Origin: Metallyticus violacea | Lineage: Eukaryota > Arthropoda > Insecta > Mantodea > Metallyticidae | NCBI GenBank assembly: GCA_030762175.1 | Contig: CM060843.1 | Coordinates: forward strand, 33,305,001-33,369,000 | Length of the DNA: 64,000 nt | Reading direction: 5' to 3' | Shown here: positions 40,140 through 54,789 of the stretch, in pieces | How the letters are laid out: each line of letters opens with the position of its first letter | How positions within the stretch are numbered: the stretch's first letter is position 1 | Program-made: the position numbers and the translations under genes | The notes under the pieces: generated by a model | What the model was told of the DNA's origin: nothing | Seen by the model: only the letters and a program-made list of their open reading frames with translations | The model's database searches: none

Positions 40140-42918
40140 CCAAACTAAACTAAACTAAAATAAATTAAACAAAACTAAACTAAAGCAAACTAAACAATAA
40201 ACTAAACTAAACTTAACTAAACTAAACTATAAAATAAACTATAAAATAAACTAAATAAACTAAACTAAACTAAACAATACTAAATTAACCTAACCTAACC
40301 TATTCTAAACTAAAATAAACTATACTAAACTAATCCAAAATAGCCTAAACTAAACTATAAACTAGATTATAAACTAAACGATAAACTTAAGTATTCACAA
40401 AACTAAAATAAACTATAAATTAAAAATAAACTAAACTAAACTAAACTATTCTAACCCAAACTAACTTAACCTAAAATAAACTAAACTAAACTAACCTAAC
40501 CTAAACTAAACAAAACTATAATCTAAACTATAAACTAAACTAAATTTAACTAAACTATAAATTAACTACACTAAATTAAAATAAAATGAACTAAACTAAC
40601 CTAACCAAGCCTAACCTAACCTAAACAAAACTAAACTAAACTAACTTAACCCAATCTAACCTAACCTTATTTACCCTAAACTAAACGAAACTAAACTAAA
40701 CTAAGCAAAAACTAAACTAAACTAAACTAAAATATACTAAACTATAAAATAAACTATAAACTAAACTAAACTATAAACCTAACTATACACTAAATTAAAC
40801 TAAAATAAATTACCGAAACTATAAACTAAACTAAACTTAGCTAAACTGAACTAAACTAAACTAACCTAAACAACCTAACCTGATCTAAACAAAACTAAAC
40901 TAAATTAAACTAATCTAAATTAAACAAAACTAAACTAAACTAAATTAAACAAAACTAAACTAAACTAAATTAAACTAAACCAAACTTAACTAAACTAAAC
41001 TATAAAATAAACTAAATAAACAAAACTAAACTAAACTTTACTAAATTAACCTAAACAAACCTAACCTAAACTAAACCAAACTAAATAAACTAATCTAAAA
41101 TAGCCTAAACTAAACTATAAACTAAACTATGAACTTAAGTATAAAATAAACTAAACTAAACTATAAACTAAAACTAAACTAAACTAAACTATCCTAACCA
41201 CACCTAACCGAAACTAAACTAAACTAAACTAAACTAACCTAACATTAACTAAACTAAACTAAAATATAAAATAAAATAAACTATAATCTAAACTATAAAC
41301 TAAACTAAATTTAACTAAACTATAAATTAAATAAACTAAATTAAACTAAACTAAACTAAATTAACCTAACCTAACCTAACCTAACGTAAACTAAACTAAA
41401 CTAAATTAAACTCACCTAACCTAACCTAAACTAAACTAAATTAAATTAACCTAACCTAATACAAACTGAACTTAACTAAACTAAACTACACTAACCAAAC
41501 CTAACATAACCTAACCTAACCTAACCTAAACTAAACTTAAGTAAACTAAACTAAACTAAACTAATCTGAACTAAACTAATTTGAACTATAAACTAAACTA
41601 AACTAAAATGAACTAAACTAAACTATCCTAACCTAACCTAACCTAAACTAAACTAATCTAACCCAACCTAACCTAATCTAAACCACACTAAACTAAATTA
41701 TAAACTAAACTAAACTATAAATAAACTAAAATTATCTAAACTAAACTAAACTATGCTAAACTAAAGTAACCTGACTAAACCTAACCTGACCTAAATTAAA
41801 ATAAATTAACCTAACCTAACGTAACGTAAAGTAAACTAATCCAAAATAAACTAACTAAGCTAATCTAAACTAAACTACACTAAACTAAACTATACTAAAC
41901 TATATACTTAATTATAAACTAAACTAAACTAATTAATAAACTAAACTATAAACTAAACTAAACATAACTAAACTAAACTAAACTAAACTAACTTAACCTA
42001 ACATAACCTAACGTAACCGAACCTAACCTAAACGAAACGAAACTAAACTAAACTAAACTTCAATATAAACTAAAGTAAACTATAAACTAAACTATAAACT
42101 ATACTAAACTATAAACTAAACTAAAGTAAAATAACCTAAACTAACCTAACCTAAGCTAAACTAAGCTAAACTAAACTAAACTAACATAACCTAACCTAAC
42201 CTAACCTAAACTAACGTAAACTAAACTAAACTAAACTAACTTTAACATAACCTAACCTAAATAACCTAATCTAAATTAAACTAAACTAACCTATGCTCAC
42301 CTAACCTAAACTAAACTAAAATAAACCAAACTAAACTAAACTAAACTAACCTAACCCAACCTAAACTAAAACAAGGTAAACTAAACTAAACTAAATTATA
42401 AACTAAACAAAACTTAACTAAGCTAAACTAAACCAAAATACGCTAACCTAACCTAACCTAAACAAAACTAAACAAAATTAAGTAAAGTAAACTAAACTAA
42501 TCTAAACTAAACTAACCTAACCTAACCTAACCTAACCTAACGTAACCTAACCTAAACTAAACTATAAACTTAACTAAACTACCCTAACCAAATCTAACCT
42601 ATACTAAAATAAACTAAACTAATCTAACCTACCCTAAACTAAACTAAACTAAACTATACTATACTATAAACTAAACTAAACTAAACTATATGCTAAACTA
42701 AACTAAAGTATAAATTAACTAAACTAAACTAAACTTAACTAAAGTAACCAAACCTAACCTAACCTAACCTAACCTAACCTAAACTAAACTAAATTAACCT
42801 AACCTAAGCTAACCTGAGCTAAACTATACTAAACTAAACTAAATTAAACTAAACAAAAGTATAAACTTAACCATAAACTAAACTAAACTAAACTATAAAC
42901 TAAACTAAACTAAACTAA

Positions 42919-42945
42919 ATTGTACAGTAAAGAAAATTTAATTAA
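42919..42945. other. 27-bp GTACAG word, copy 6
   Basis: Standard core in block B module 2. It is the only copy in block B, because the second was lost in the 2.9-kb deletion. Confidence 0.85.
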
Positions 42946-43440
42946 ACTAAATTAAAATAAACTCAACTAAACTGAACTATAAACTAAACTAAACAAATCC
43001 AAACTATAAACTATACTAAACTAAAGTAAACTAACCTAAACTAACCTGACATATCCTAAACTGAACTAAACTAAAATAAACTAAACTAAACTATAAATTA
43101 ACCATAAACTAAACTAAACTATAAACTAAACTAAACTAAATTAAAAATTAAACTATATACTAAACTAAACTAAACTAAATTAAAATAAATTAAACAAAAC
43201 TAAATTAAACAAAACTAAACTATACTAAACCAAACTAAACTGAACTATAAACTAAATTATAAACTAAACGAGTCAAATCTAAACTAAACTAAACTACACT
43301 AACCTAACCTAACATAACCTAACATAACCTAACATAACCTAACCTAACCTAACCTAACCTAAACTAAACTAAACTAAACTAAACTCACCTAACCTAACCT
43401 AAACTAAACTAAACCAAACTCACCTAACATAACCTAACCT

Positions 43441-43490
43441 AAACTAAACTAAACTAAACTAAACTAAACTAAACTAAACTAAACTAAACT
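43441..43490. repeat. Perfect (AAACT)10 run, block B
   Basis: Ten uninterrupted AAACT units at the homologous place in block B. Confidence 0.9.
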
Positions 43491-45469
43491 AATTTAAACT
43501 ATAAACTAAACTATAAACTAAACTAAACTAAACTAAAATAAACTAAACTAAACTATCCTAACCTAACCTAACCTAAACTAAACTAAACTAATCTAACCTA
43601 ACCTAACCTAATCTAAACTACACTAAACTAAACTAAATTAAACTTAACTAAACTAAAGTAACCTAACTTCACCTAACCTAACCTAACCTAACCTAAAGAG
43701 AACTAAACTTACCTAACCTAACCTAACCTAACGTAAACTATACTAATCTAAACTAAACTAACTAAGCTTAACTAAACTAAACTAAACTGAACTAAACTAT
43801 CCCAACCTTAATTAAATTAATCTAACCTAACCTAAACTAACCGAAACTAAACTAAACTAAACTATAAATTATCTAAACTAAACTAAACTATGCTAAACTA
43901 AAGTAACCTGACTTAACATAACCTAAACTAAAATAAATTAACCTAACCTAACGTAACGTAAAGTAAACTAATCCAAAATAAACTAACTAAGCTAATCTAA
44001 ACTAAACTACACTAAACTAAACTATACTAAACTATATACTTAACTATAAACTAAACTAAACTAATTAATAAACTAAACTATAAACTAAACTAAACATAAC
44101 TAAACTAAACTAACTTTACCTAACATAACCTAACGTAACCGAACCTAACCTAAACGAAACGAAACTAAACTAAACTAAACTACACTATAAACTAAAGAAA
44201 ACTATAAACTAAACTATAAACTATACTAAACTATAAACTAAACTAAATTAAACTAAAGTAAAATTACCTAAACTAACCTAACCTAAGCTAAACTAAGCTA
44301 ATCTAAACTAAACTAACATAACCTAACCTAACATAACCTAACATAAACTAAACTAAACTAAACTAACCTAACATAACCTAACCTAAATAACCTAATCTAA
44401 ATTAAACTAAACTAACCTATGCTCACCTAACCTAAACTAAACTAAAATAAACCAAACTAAACTAAACTAATCTAAAATAGCCTAAACTAAACTATAAACT
44501 AAACCATGAACTTAAGTATAAAATAAACTAAACTAAACTATAAACTAAAACTAAACTAAACTAAACTAAACTATCATAACCACACCTAACGAAACTAGAC
44601 TAAACTAAACTAAACTAAACTAACATAAACTAAACTAAACTAAAATATAAAATAAACTAAACTATAATCTAAACTATAAACTAAACTAAATTTAACTAAA
44701 ATATAAATTAAATAAACTAAATTAAACTAAACTAAACTAAATTAACCTAACCAAACCTAAACTAACTTAACCTAAACTAAACTAAACTAAGTTAAACTAA
44801 ACTAAACTAAACTATACTAAACCATAAACTAAACTAAACTATAAACTTAACTATACACTAAACTAAACTAAACTAAATTTACGAAACTATAAACTAAACT
44901 AAAATTAGCTAAACTAATCTAACCTAACCTAACCTAACCAAACTAAACAAAACTTAACCTAAACTAAACTAAACTAAACGAAACTAAACTAAACTAACCT
45001 AACCTAAACTAAACTAAACTAAACTCACCTAACATAACCTAACCTAAACTAAACTAAACTAAACTAAACTAATCTAAACTAAACTAATTTAAACTATAAA
45101 CTAAACTATAAACTAAACTAAACTAAACGAAAATAAACTAAACTAAACTATCCTAACCTAACCTAACCTAAACTAAACTAAACTAATCTAACCTAACCTA
45201 ACCTAATCCAAACTACACTAAACTAAACTAAATTAAACTTAACTAAACTAAAGTAACCTAACTTCACCTAACCTAACCTAACCTAAACAAAACTAAACTT
45301 ACCTAACCTAACCTAACCTAACGTAAACTATACTAATCTAAACTAAACTAACTAAGCTTAAATAAACTAAACTAAACTGAACTAAACTATCCTAACCTAA
45401 ATTAAATTAATCTAACCTAACCTAAACTAACCGAAACTAAAGTAAACTAAACTGTAAACTAAACTATAA

Positions 45470-45506
45470 ATTAAACTAAACTAAACTATAAATTATCTAA
45501 ACTAAA
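45470..45506. other. Fusion joint of module 2 to module 3 (2.9-kb deletion)
   Basis: Sequence up to about 45470 carries module 2 differences (as at 31218-31260). From the G at 45507 it carries module 3 differences (AAAGTAAACTAAGC, as at 34186). Between lies ACTATAAATTATCTAAACTA, common to both modules. In block A the two ATAAATTATC words are exactly 2,900 bp apart (31265 and 34165), so exchange between them explains the missing length. Confidence 0.85.
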
Positions 45507-46260
45507 GTAAACTAAGCTAAACTAAAGTAACCTAACTTAACCTAACCTAACCTAAACTAAAATGAATTAAATTAACCTAACCTAACTTAACGTAACGTAA
45601 ACTAAACTAATCCAAAATAAACTAACAAAGGTGATCTAAACTAAACTAAACTAAACTATACTAAACTATATACTTAACTACAAACTAAACTAAACTAATT
45701 AATAAACCAAACTATAAACTAAACTAAACATAACTAAACTAAACTAAACTAAACTAAACTAACTTAACCTAACATAACCTAACGTAACCGAACCTAACCT
45801 AAACGAAACGAAACTAAACTAAACTAAACTACACTATAAACTAAACTAAACTATAAACTAAACTATAAACTATACTAAACTATTAACTAAAATAAATTAA
45901 CTAAACTAAACTACCCTAAACTAACCTAACCTAAACTAAATTAAATAAACTAACCTAAATTACCTAACAAAAATTAACTAAACTAAACTAAACTATTCTA
46001 AATCCAACTAAATTAAACTAAACTAAATTAACTAACCTAACCTAACTTAACCTAACCAAACCTAACCTAAACTAAACTAAACTATACTTACCTAACCTAA
46101 CCTAATCTAACCTAACGTAACCTAACCTAAACAAAACTTAACTAAACTAAACTAAAACTGAACTAAAATAAACTAAATTAAAATAAATCAAACTAAACTA
46201 CACTAAATTAAACTATAAACTAAACTAAACTAAACTACAAAATAAACTATAAACTTAACT

Positions 46261-46269
46261 AAAAAAAAA
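46261..46269. repeat. A9 tract, block B module 3
   Basis: Homologue of the tract at 34943, with the length of nine unchanged. Confidence 0.85.
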
Positions 46270-48803
46270 CTAAACTAAACTAAACTAAACTAAACTAACC
46301 TAACCTAACATAACCTAATTTAAAATAAATTAAACTAAACTAAACTAAAGTATAAACTAAACTAAACTAAACTATAAACTAAATTATAAACTAAACTAAA
46401 CTATAAATTAACTAAACTAAATTAAACTAAACTAACCTAAACTAACCTAAATTAACCTAACCTAATCTAATCTAAACTAAACTAATCTAACCTAACCTAA
46501 TCTAGCCCAAACTAAACTAATCTAATCTAAATTAACCAACCTAAACTAAACAAAACTAAACCAAACTAAACCATAAACTAATCTATAAACTAAACTAAAC
46601 TAAACTATAAACCAAACTGTAAACTAAACTTAACTAAACTATACTGTAAACTAAACTAAACTTAACTAAACTTAACTAAACTAAACTAAACTAACCCAAA
46701 ATAACCTAACTTAAATTAACCTAACATAACCTAACCGAAACTAAACTAAACTAAATTAAACTTACTTAACCTAAACTAAACTAAACTAAACTATACTAAA
46801 TTAATCTAAACTAAACTGCACTATAAACTAAACTATAAACTAAACTAGACTATAATCTTAACTGTAAACTAAATTAAACTATAAACTAAACTATAAACTA
46901 AATTTAACTAAACTAAACTAAACGAACCTAACCCAACTTAACCTAACTTAATCTAAACTAAAATAAAGTAAACTAAGCTAACCTAAACTATCCTAGCCTA
47001 ACCTAACCTAAATGAAACTAAACTATATACTAAACTTAACTAAATTAAAAAAACTAAACTAAACTAAACTATAAACTAAACGAAACTAAATTAAACTAAC
47101 CTAACCTAACACAACCTAACCTATATTAAGCTTACCTAACGTAAACTAAACTAAACTACTATAATAAACTAAACTAACCTAACCTAACCTAACATAACCT
47201 AGCCTAAACTAACGTAACCTAAACTAAAAAAAACTAACCTAACCTAAACTAACCTAAACTAAACTAAACTAAACTAACCTAACCTAACCTAACCTAAATT
47301 AACTAAACTAAACTAAACTAAACCAAACTAAACTAAACTAAACCAAACTAAACTAAACTAAACTAAACTAAACCATAAACTAAACTATATATTAAACTAA
47401 ATTAAATTATAAACTAAACTATAATCTAAACTAAAATAAACTAAATTAAAATAAATTAAACTAGACTAAATTAAACAAAACTAATCTATACTAAACTAAA
47501 CTAATTTTAACTATTAACTAAACTATAAACTAAACTATAATCTAAACTATTAACTAAACTAAACTAAAGTATAAACTAAAATATACTAAAATAAACTAAA
47601 CTAAACTATCCTAACCTAACCTAACATAACCTAAACTTAACTAAACTAATATAATCTAACCTTACCTAAACTAAACTAAACTAAACTAAACTAAACTAAA
47701 CTATAAACTAAACTAAACCATAAACTAAACTAAAATAAACTAAACTATAAATTATCTAAACTAAACTAAACTAAAGTAACCTAACTCAACCTAACCTAAC
47801 CTAACGTAAACTAAACTAAACTTACCGAATCTAATTCAAACTAAACTAAACTAGAAACTAAAGTAAACTATAAACTAAACTATAAACTAAACTAAACTAA
47901 ACTAAATTAAAAATTATCTAAACTAAACTAAACTAAACTAAAGTAACCTAACTTAAACTAACCTAACCTAACCTAAACTAAACTAAACTAAACTAACTTA
48001 ACCTAACATAACCTAACGTAACCGAACCTAACCTAAACTAAACTAAACTAAACTAAGCTAACCTAACTTAACCTAACCTAACCTAACCTAAACTAAACTA
48101 AACTAAGCTAAGCTAACCTAACCTAACCTAACCTAACCTAACATAACCTAAGAGAAACTAAAATAAACTAAACTAAATTAACAATAAATTGAACTACAAA
48201 CCAAAATAAATTATAAACTAATTTATAAACTATACTAAACTAAACTAAAGTAAACTAAATTAAACTAAACTAAACTAAACTACACTAAATTAAACAATAA
48301 ACTAAACTAAATTAAACTACAAAATAAACTATAAACTTAGCTAAACAAAACTAAACTTAACTAAACTACACTAACCTAACCTAACCTAACCTAACCTAAC
48401 TGAAATTAAAGTAAACTAAAATAAAGTATGAACTAAACTAAAGTGAACTATAAACTAAATTATAAACTAAACTTAACTAAACTAAACTGTAAACTAAACA
48501 AAACTTAACTAAACTTAACTATACTAAACTAAACTAAACTAAGCTAACCTAAACTAACTTAATGTAACCTAATCTAACCTAACCGAAACTAAACTAAACT
48601 AAACTAATCTAACCTAATCTAACTTAAACTAATCTAACCTAAACTGAACTATAAACTAAAGTAAACTATATACTAATCTATAAATTAAACTTAACTAAAC
48701 TAAACCATAAATTATCTAAACTAAACTAAACTAAGCTAAAGTAACCTAACTTAACCTAACCTAACCTAATTAAACTAAACTAAACGAACCTAACCTACGT
48801 TAA

Positions 48804-48830
48804 CTTACGTTAGGTTAGGTTTAACGTAAG
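48804..48830. repeat. Inverted repeat with GGTTAGGTT loop (module 3, block B)
   Basis: Same as 37496-37522 at +11,308 bp. The arms are perfect and the loop is unchanged. Confidence 0.9.
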
Positions 48831-49041
48831 CTATACTAATCTAAAATAAACAAACAAAGCTAAACTAAACTAAACTAAACTATATACTTAACTATAAACT
48901 AAACTAATAAATAAACTAAAATATACTAAACTATTAACTAAACTAAACTTAACTAAACTAGACTAAACTGAACTAAACTAAACTAACATAAGCTAACATA
49001 ACCTAACGTAACCGAACCTAACCTAAACTAAACTAAACTAA

Positions 49042-49171
49042 GCTAATCCAACCTAACCTAACCTAACATAATTTAAACGAAACTAAACTAAACTAAACTA
49101 AACTAAGCTAATCCAACCTAACCTAACCTAACATAATTTAAACGAAACTAAACTAAACTAAACTAAACTAT
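49042..49171. repeat. 65-bp tandem doublet (block B module 3)
   Basis: Copies at 49042 and 49107, the same 65-bp period as in block A. Confidence 0.88.
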
Positions 49172-49979
49172 CAACTACACTATACACAGAACTAAACTAT
49201 AAACTAAACTGTAAACTATACTGAACTATTAACTAAAATAAATTAACTAAACTATACTAACCTAAAATTACCTAACCTAACCTAAATACAATTAAACTAA
49301 ACTAACCTAACCTAACCTAAACTTAACTAAACTAAACTTAAATAACCTAACCTGACCTAACTATATCTAACCTAAACTAAACTAAACTAAACTAAACTAA
49401 ACTAAATTAAGTAAACTAAATTAAATTAAACTAAACTAAACTAAACTAAACTAACCTAACCTAACATTAACTAAACTAAACTAAACTAAAATAAACTAAA
49501 CTAAACTAACATAATCTAACCTAACCTAATCTAAACTAAGCTAAATTAAACTAAAAGAAACTAAACTAAACTATAAATCAAACTATAAATTAAACTAAAC
49601 TACACCATAAACTAAAATATAAATTAAATTACACTAAACTAAAATATAAATTGAACTAAACATAAATAAAGTAAGCTAAACTAAACTAAGGTAAACTAAC
49701 CTAATCTAACCTAACCTAACCTAAACTAAACTAAACCAAACTAACCTAACCTAACCTACCCTAACCTAACCAAACCTAAACGAAACTAAACTAAACTAAA
49801 TAAAAAATAACTAAACTAAACTAAACTAAACCATAAACAAAATTATTAACTAAAGTAAACGAAAGTATAAACTAAACTTTAAACTAAAATAAACTAAACT
49901 AAACTAAACCATAAACTAAAGTAAACTAAACTAAACTATAAATTAAACTAAACTAAACTTAACTAACCTAACCTAACTT

Positions 49980-50079
49980 AATCTAACCTAAACTAAACTA
50001 AACTAAGCTAACCTAAATTAACATTACCTAATCTAACCTAAACTAAACTAAACTAAGCTAACCTAAATTAACATAACCT
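49980..50079. repeat. 50-bp tandem doublet (block B module 3)
   Basis: Copies 49980-50029 and 50030-50079. The first has a substitution (ACATTACC for ACATAACC) that breaks the identity of the pair. Confidence 0.9.
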
Positions 50080-50697
50080 AACCTAACCTAAACGAAACTA
50101 AACTATAAACTAAACTAAACTAAACTAAACTAAACTAAAGTAAAATAACCTAAACTAACCTAACCTAAGCTAAACTAAGCTAAACTAAACTAGACTAACA
50201 TAACCTAACCTAACCTAAACTAACATAAACTAAACTAAACTAAACTAAACTAACCTAACCTAACCTAACCTAACCTAAACTAAACTAAACTAAAACTGAA
50301 ACTAAAGTAAACTAAAATAAAGTATGAACTAAACTAAACTGAACTATAAACTAAATTATAAACTAAACTTAACTAAACTAAACTGTAAACTAAACAAAAC
50401 TTAACTAAACTTAACTATACTAAACTAAACTAAACTAAGCTAACCTAAACTAACTTAATGTAACCTAATCTAACCTAACCGAAACTAAACTAAACTAAAC
50501 TAATATAACCTAATCTAACTTAAACTAATCTAACCTAAACTGAACTATAAACTAAAGTAAACTATATACTGATTTATAAATTAAACTTAACTAAACTAAA
50601 CCATAAATTATCTAAACTAAACTAAACTAAGCTAAAGTAACCTAACTTAACCTAACCTAATCTAATTAAACTAAACTAAACGAACCTAACTTACGTT

Positions 50698-50738
50698 AGC
50701 TTACGTTAAGTTAGGTTTAACCTAACGTAACGTAAGCT
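50698..50738. repeat. Inverted repeat with TTAGG facing CCTAA (module 1, copy 4)
   Basis: Arms 50698-50717 and 50719-50738, 11,308 bp from the block A copy and with the same sequence. Confidence 0.92.
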
Positions 50739-51392
50739 ATACTAATCTAAAATAAACAAACTAAGCTAAACTAAACTAAACTAAACTAAACTATATACTT
50801 AACTATAAACTAAACTAATAAATAAAGTAATATAAACTAAACTATAAACTAAACTAAACTTAACTAAACTAGACTAAACTAAACTAAACTAAACTAACAT
50901 AAGCTAACATAACAACGTAACCGAACCTAACCTAAACTAAACTAAACTAAGCTAATCCAACCTAACCTAACCTAACATAACCTAAACGAAACTAAACTAA
51001 ACTAAACTATAAACTACACTACAAACTGAACTAAACTATAAACTAAACTGTAAACTATACTGAACTATTAACTAAAATAAATTAACTAAACTATACTAAC
51101 CTAAAATTACCTAACCTAACCTAAATAGAATTAAACTAAACTAACCTAACCTAACCAAACCTAAACGAAACTAAACTAAACTAAATAAAACATAATTAAA
51201 CTAAACTAAACTAAACCATAAACAAAATTATTAACTAAAGTAAACGAAAGTATAAACTAAACTTTAAACTAAAATAAACTAAACTAAACTAAACTATAAA
51301 CTAAAGTAAACTAAACTAAACTATAAATTTAACTAAACTTAACTTAACTAAACTAAACTTAACTAACCTTACCTAACTTAATCTAACCTAAA

Positions 51393-51447
51393 CTAAACTA
51401 AACTAAGCTAACCTAAATTAACATAACCTAACCTAACCTAAACGAAA
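51393..51447. repeat. 55-bp segment present in block B module 1
   Basis: Equivalent of 40085-40139 at +11,308 bp and of the same length. Confidence 0.88.
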
Positions 51448-54222
51448 CCAAACTAAACTAAACTAAAATAAATTAAACAAAACTAAACTAAAGCAAACTA
51501 AACAATAAACTAAACTAAACTTAACTAAACTAAACTATAAAATAAACTATAAAATAAACTAAATAAACTAAACTAAACTAAACAATACTAAATTAACCTA
51601 ACCTAACCTATTCTAAACTAAAATAAACTATACTAAACTAATCCAAAATAGCCTAAACTAAACTATAAACTAGATTATAAACTAAACGATAAACTTAAGT
51701 ATTCACAAAACTAAAATAAACTATAAATTAAAAATAAACTAAACTAAACTAAACTATTCTAACCCAAACTAACTTAACCTAAAATAAACTAAACTAAACT
51801 AACCTAACCTAAACTAAACAAAACTATAATCTAAACTATAAACTAAACTAAATTTAACTAAACTATAAATTAACTACACTAAATTAAAATAAAATGAACT
51901 AAACTAACCTAACCAAGCCTAACCTAACCTAAACAAAACTAAACTAAACTAACTTAACCCAATCTAACCTAACCTTATTTACCCTAAACTAAACGAAACT
52001 AAACTAAACTAAGCAAAAACTAAACTAAACTAAACTAAAATATACTAAACTATAAAATAAACTATAAACTAAACTAAACTATAAACCTAACTATACACTA
52101 AATTAAACTAAAATAAATTACCCAAACTATAAACTAAACTAAACTTAGCTAAACTGAACTAAACTAAACTAACCTAAACAACCTAACCTGATCTAAACAA
52201 AACTAAACTAAATTAAACTAATCTAAATTAAACAAAACTAAACTAAACTAAATTAAACAAAACTAAACTAAACTAAATTAAACTAAACCAAACTTAACTA
52301 AACTAAACTATAAAATAAACTAAATAAACAAAACTAAACTAAACTTTACTAAATTAACCTAAACAAACCTAACCTAAACTAAACCAAACTAAATAAACTA
52401 ATCTAAAATAGCCTAAACTAAACTATAAACTAAACTATGAACTTAAGTATAAAATAAACTAAACTAAACTATAAACTAAAACTAAACTAAACTAAACTAT
52501 CCTAACCACACCTAACCGAAACTAAACTAAACTAAACTAAACTAACCTAACATTAACTAAACTAAACTAAAATACAAAATAAAATAAACTATAATCTAAA
52601 CTATAAACTAAACTAAATTTAACTAAACTATAAATTAAATAAACTAAATTAAACTAAACTAAACTAAATTAACCTAACCTAACCTAACCTAACGTAAACT
52701 AAACTAAACTAAATTAAACTCACCTAACCTAACCTAAACTAAACTAAATTAAATTAACCTAACCTAATACAAACTGAACTTAACTAAACTAAACTACACT
52801 AACCAAACCTAACATAACCTAACCTAACCTAACCTAAACTAAACTTAAGTAAACTAAACTAAACTAAACTAATCTGAACTAAACTAATTTGAACTATAAA
52901 CTAAACTAAACTAAAATGAACTAAACTAAACTATCCTAACCTAACCTAAACTAAACTAATCTAACCCAACCTAACCTAATCTAAACCACACTAAACTAAA
53001 CTAAATTATAAACTAAACTAAACTATAAATAAACTAAAATTATCTAAACTAAACTAAACTATGCTAAACTAACGTAACCTGACTAAACCTAACCTGACCT
53101 AAATTAAAATAAATTAACCTAACCTAACGTAACGTAAAGTAAACTAATCCAAAATAAACTAACTAAGCTAATCTAAACTAAACTACACTAAACTAAACTA
53201 TACTAAACTATATACTTAATTATAAACTAAACTAAACTAATTAATAAACTAAACTATAAACTAAACTAAACATAACTAAACTAAACTAAACTAAACTAAC
53301 TTAACCTAACATAACCTAACGTAACCGAACCTAACCTAAACGAAACGAAACTAAACTAAACTAAACTACAATATAAACTAAAGTAAACTATAAACTAAAC
53401 TATAAACTATACTAAACTATAAACTAAACTAAACTAAACTAAAGTAAAATAACCTAAACTAACCTAACCTAAGCTAAACTAAACTAAACTAACATAACCT
53501 AACCTAACCTAACCTAAACTAACATAAACTAAACTAAACTAACTTTAACATAACCTAACCTAAATAACCTAATCTAAATTAAACTAAACTAACCTATGCT
53601 CACCTAACCTAAACTAAACTAAAATAAACCAAACTAAACTAAACTAAACTAACCTAACCCAACCTAAACTAAACCAAGGTAAACTAAACTAAACTAAATT
53701 ATAAACTAAACAAAACTTAACTAAGCTAAACTAAACCAAAATACGCTAACCTAACCTAACCTAAACAAAACTAAACAAAACTAAAGTAAAGTAAACTAAA
53801 CTAATCTAAACTAAACTAACCTAACCTAACCTAACCTAACCTAACGTAACCTAACCTAAACTAAACTATAAACTTAACTAAACTACCCTAACCAAATCTA
53901 ACCTATACTAAAATAAACTAAACTAATCTAACCTACCCTAAACTAAACTAAACTAAACTATACTATACTATAAACTAAACTAAACTAAACTATATGCTAA
54001 ACTAAACTAAAGTATAAATTAACTAAACTAAACTAAACTTAACTAAAGTAACCAAACCTAACCTAACCTAACCTAACCTAACCTAAACTAAACTAAATTA
54101 ACCTAACCTAAGCTAACCTGAGCTAAACTATACTAAACTAAACTAAATTAAACTAAACAAAAGTATAAACTTAACCATAAACTAAACTAAACTAAACTAT
54201 AAACTAAACTAAACTAAACTAA

Positions 54223-54249
54223 ATTGTACAGTAAAGAAAATTTAATTAA
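54223..54249. other. 27-bp GTACAG word, copy 7
   Basis: Standard core in block C module 2, 11,304 bp from the block B copy. Confidence 0.85.
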
Positions 54250-54749
54250 ACTAAATTAAAATAAACTCAACTAAACTGAACTATAAACTAAACTAAACAA
54301 ATCCAAACTATAAACTATACTAAACTAAAGTAAACTAACCTAAACTAACCTGACATATCCTAAACTGAACTAAACTAAAATAAACTAAACTAAACTATAA
54401 ATTAACCATAAACTAAACTAAACTATAAACTAAACTAAACTAAATTAAAAATTAAACTATATACTAAACTAAACTAAACTAAATTAAAATAAATTAAACA
54501 AAACTAAATTAAACAAAACTAAACTATACTAAACCAAACTAAACTGAACTATAAACTAAATTATAAACTAAACGAGTCAAATCTAAACTAAACTAAACTA
54601 CACTAACCTAACCTAACATAACCTAACATAACCTAACATAACCTAACCTAACCTAACCTAACCTAACCTAAACTAAACTAAACTAAACTAAACTCACCTA
54701 ACCTAACCTAAACTAAACTAAACCAAACTCACCTAACATAACCTAACCT

Positions 54750-54789
54750 AAACTAAACTAAACTAAACTAAACTAAACTAAACTAAACT
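54750..54789. repeat. Perfect (AAACT)8 run, block C
   Basis: Eight units at the homologous place in block C, two fewer than in blocks A and B. This is direct evidence of whole-unit length change. Confidence 0.9.

Larger units (their letters stand above)
28404..42630. repeat. Long higher-order repeat block A (14.2 kb)
   Basis: Full block in the order module 2 (28404-32171), module 3 (32172-38793), module 1 (38794-42630). Landmarks in its second half repeat in block B at +11,308 bp (AAAGTATGAACT at 37115 and 48423, and at 39011 and 50319). Those in its first part repeat at +14,228 bp (GTACAG at 28694 and 42922). The 2,920-bp discrepancy reveals the deletion in block B. Block C matches A at +25.52 to +25.53 kb without that deletion. 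Confidence 0.9.
38794..42630. repeat. Module 1, copy 3 (block A)
   Basis: Same unit as 18950-22752 but with 55 extra bp (11 pentamers) at 40085-40139 and other small length changes. It directly follows module 3: the joint lies at AACGAAACTAAACTATAAAC near 38785-38800. Confidence 0.85.
42631..45490. repeat. Module 2, 3'-truncated copy in block B
   Basis: Follows the 28404 copy closely for about 2.86 kb, then switches to module 3 sequence between 45470 and 45506. It contains (AAACT)10 at 43441-43490 and the GTACAG word at 42919. Confidence 0.85.
45500..50101. repeat. Module 3, 5'-truncated copy in block B
   Basis: Corresponds to about 34185-38793 of block A at +11.31 kb. The first roughly 2 kb of module 3 are missing because of the fusion with module 2. 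The remaining marks (A9 at 46261, hairpin at 48804, doublets at 49042 and 49980) are all present in order. Confidence 0.85.
42631..53934. repeat. Long higher-order repeat block B (11.3 kb, internally deleted)
   Basis: Same order as block A, but the end of module 2 and the beginning of module 3 are missing (fusion at about 45470-45506). It therefore has only one ACCCT/GTACAG start (42631, 42922) where blocks A and C have two. Outside the deletion it follows A and C closely, with scattered substitutions and pentamer-number changes. Confidence 0.9.
50102..53934. repeat. Module 1, copy 4 (block B)
   Basis: Equivalent of 38794-42630 at +11,308 bp, with the 55-bp segment present at 51393-51447. 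Substitutions separate it from copy 3, for example AATATAACC near 50503 against AATCTAACC near 39195. Confidence 0.85.
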
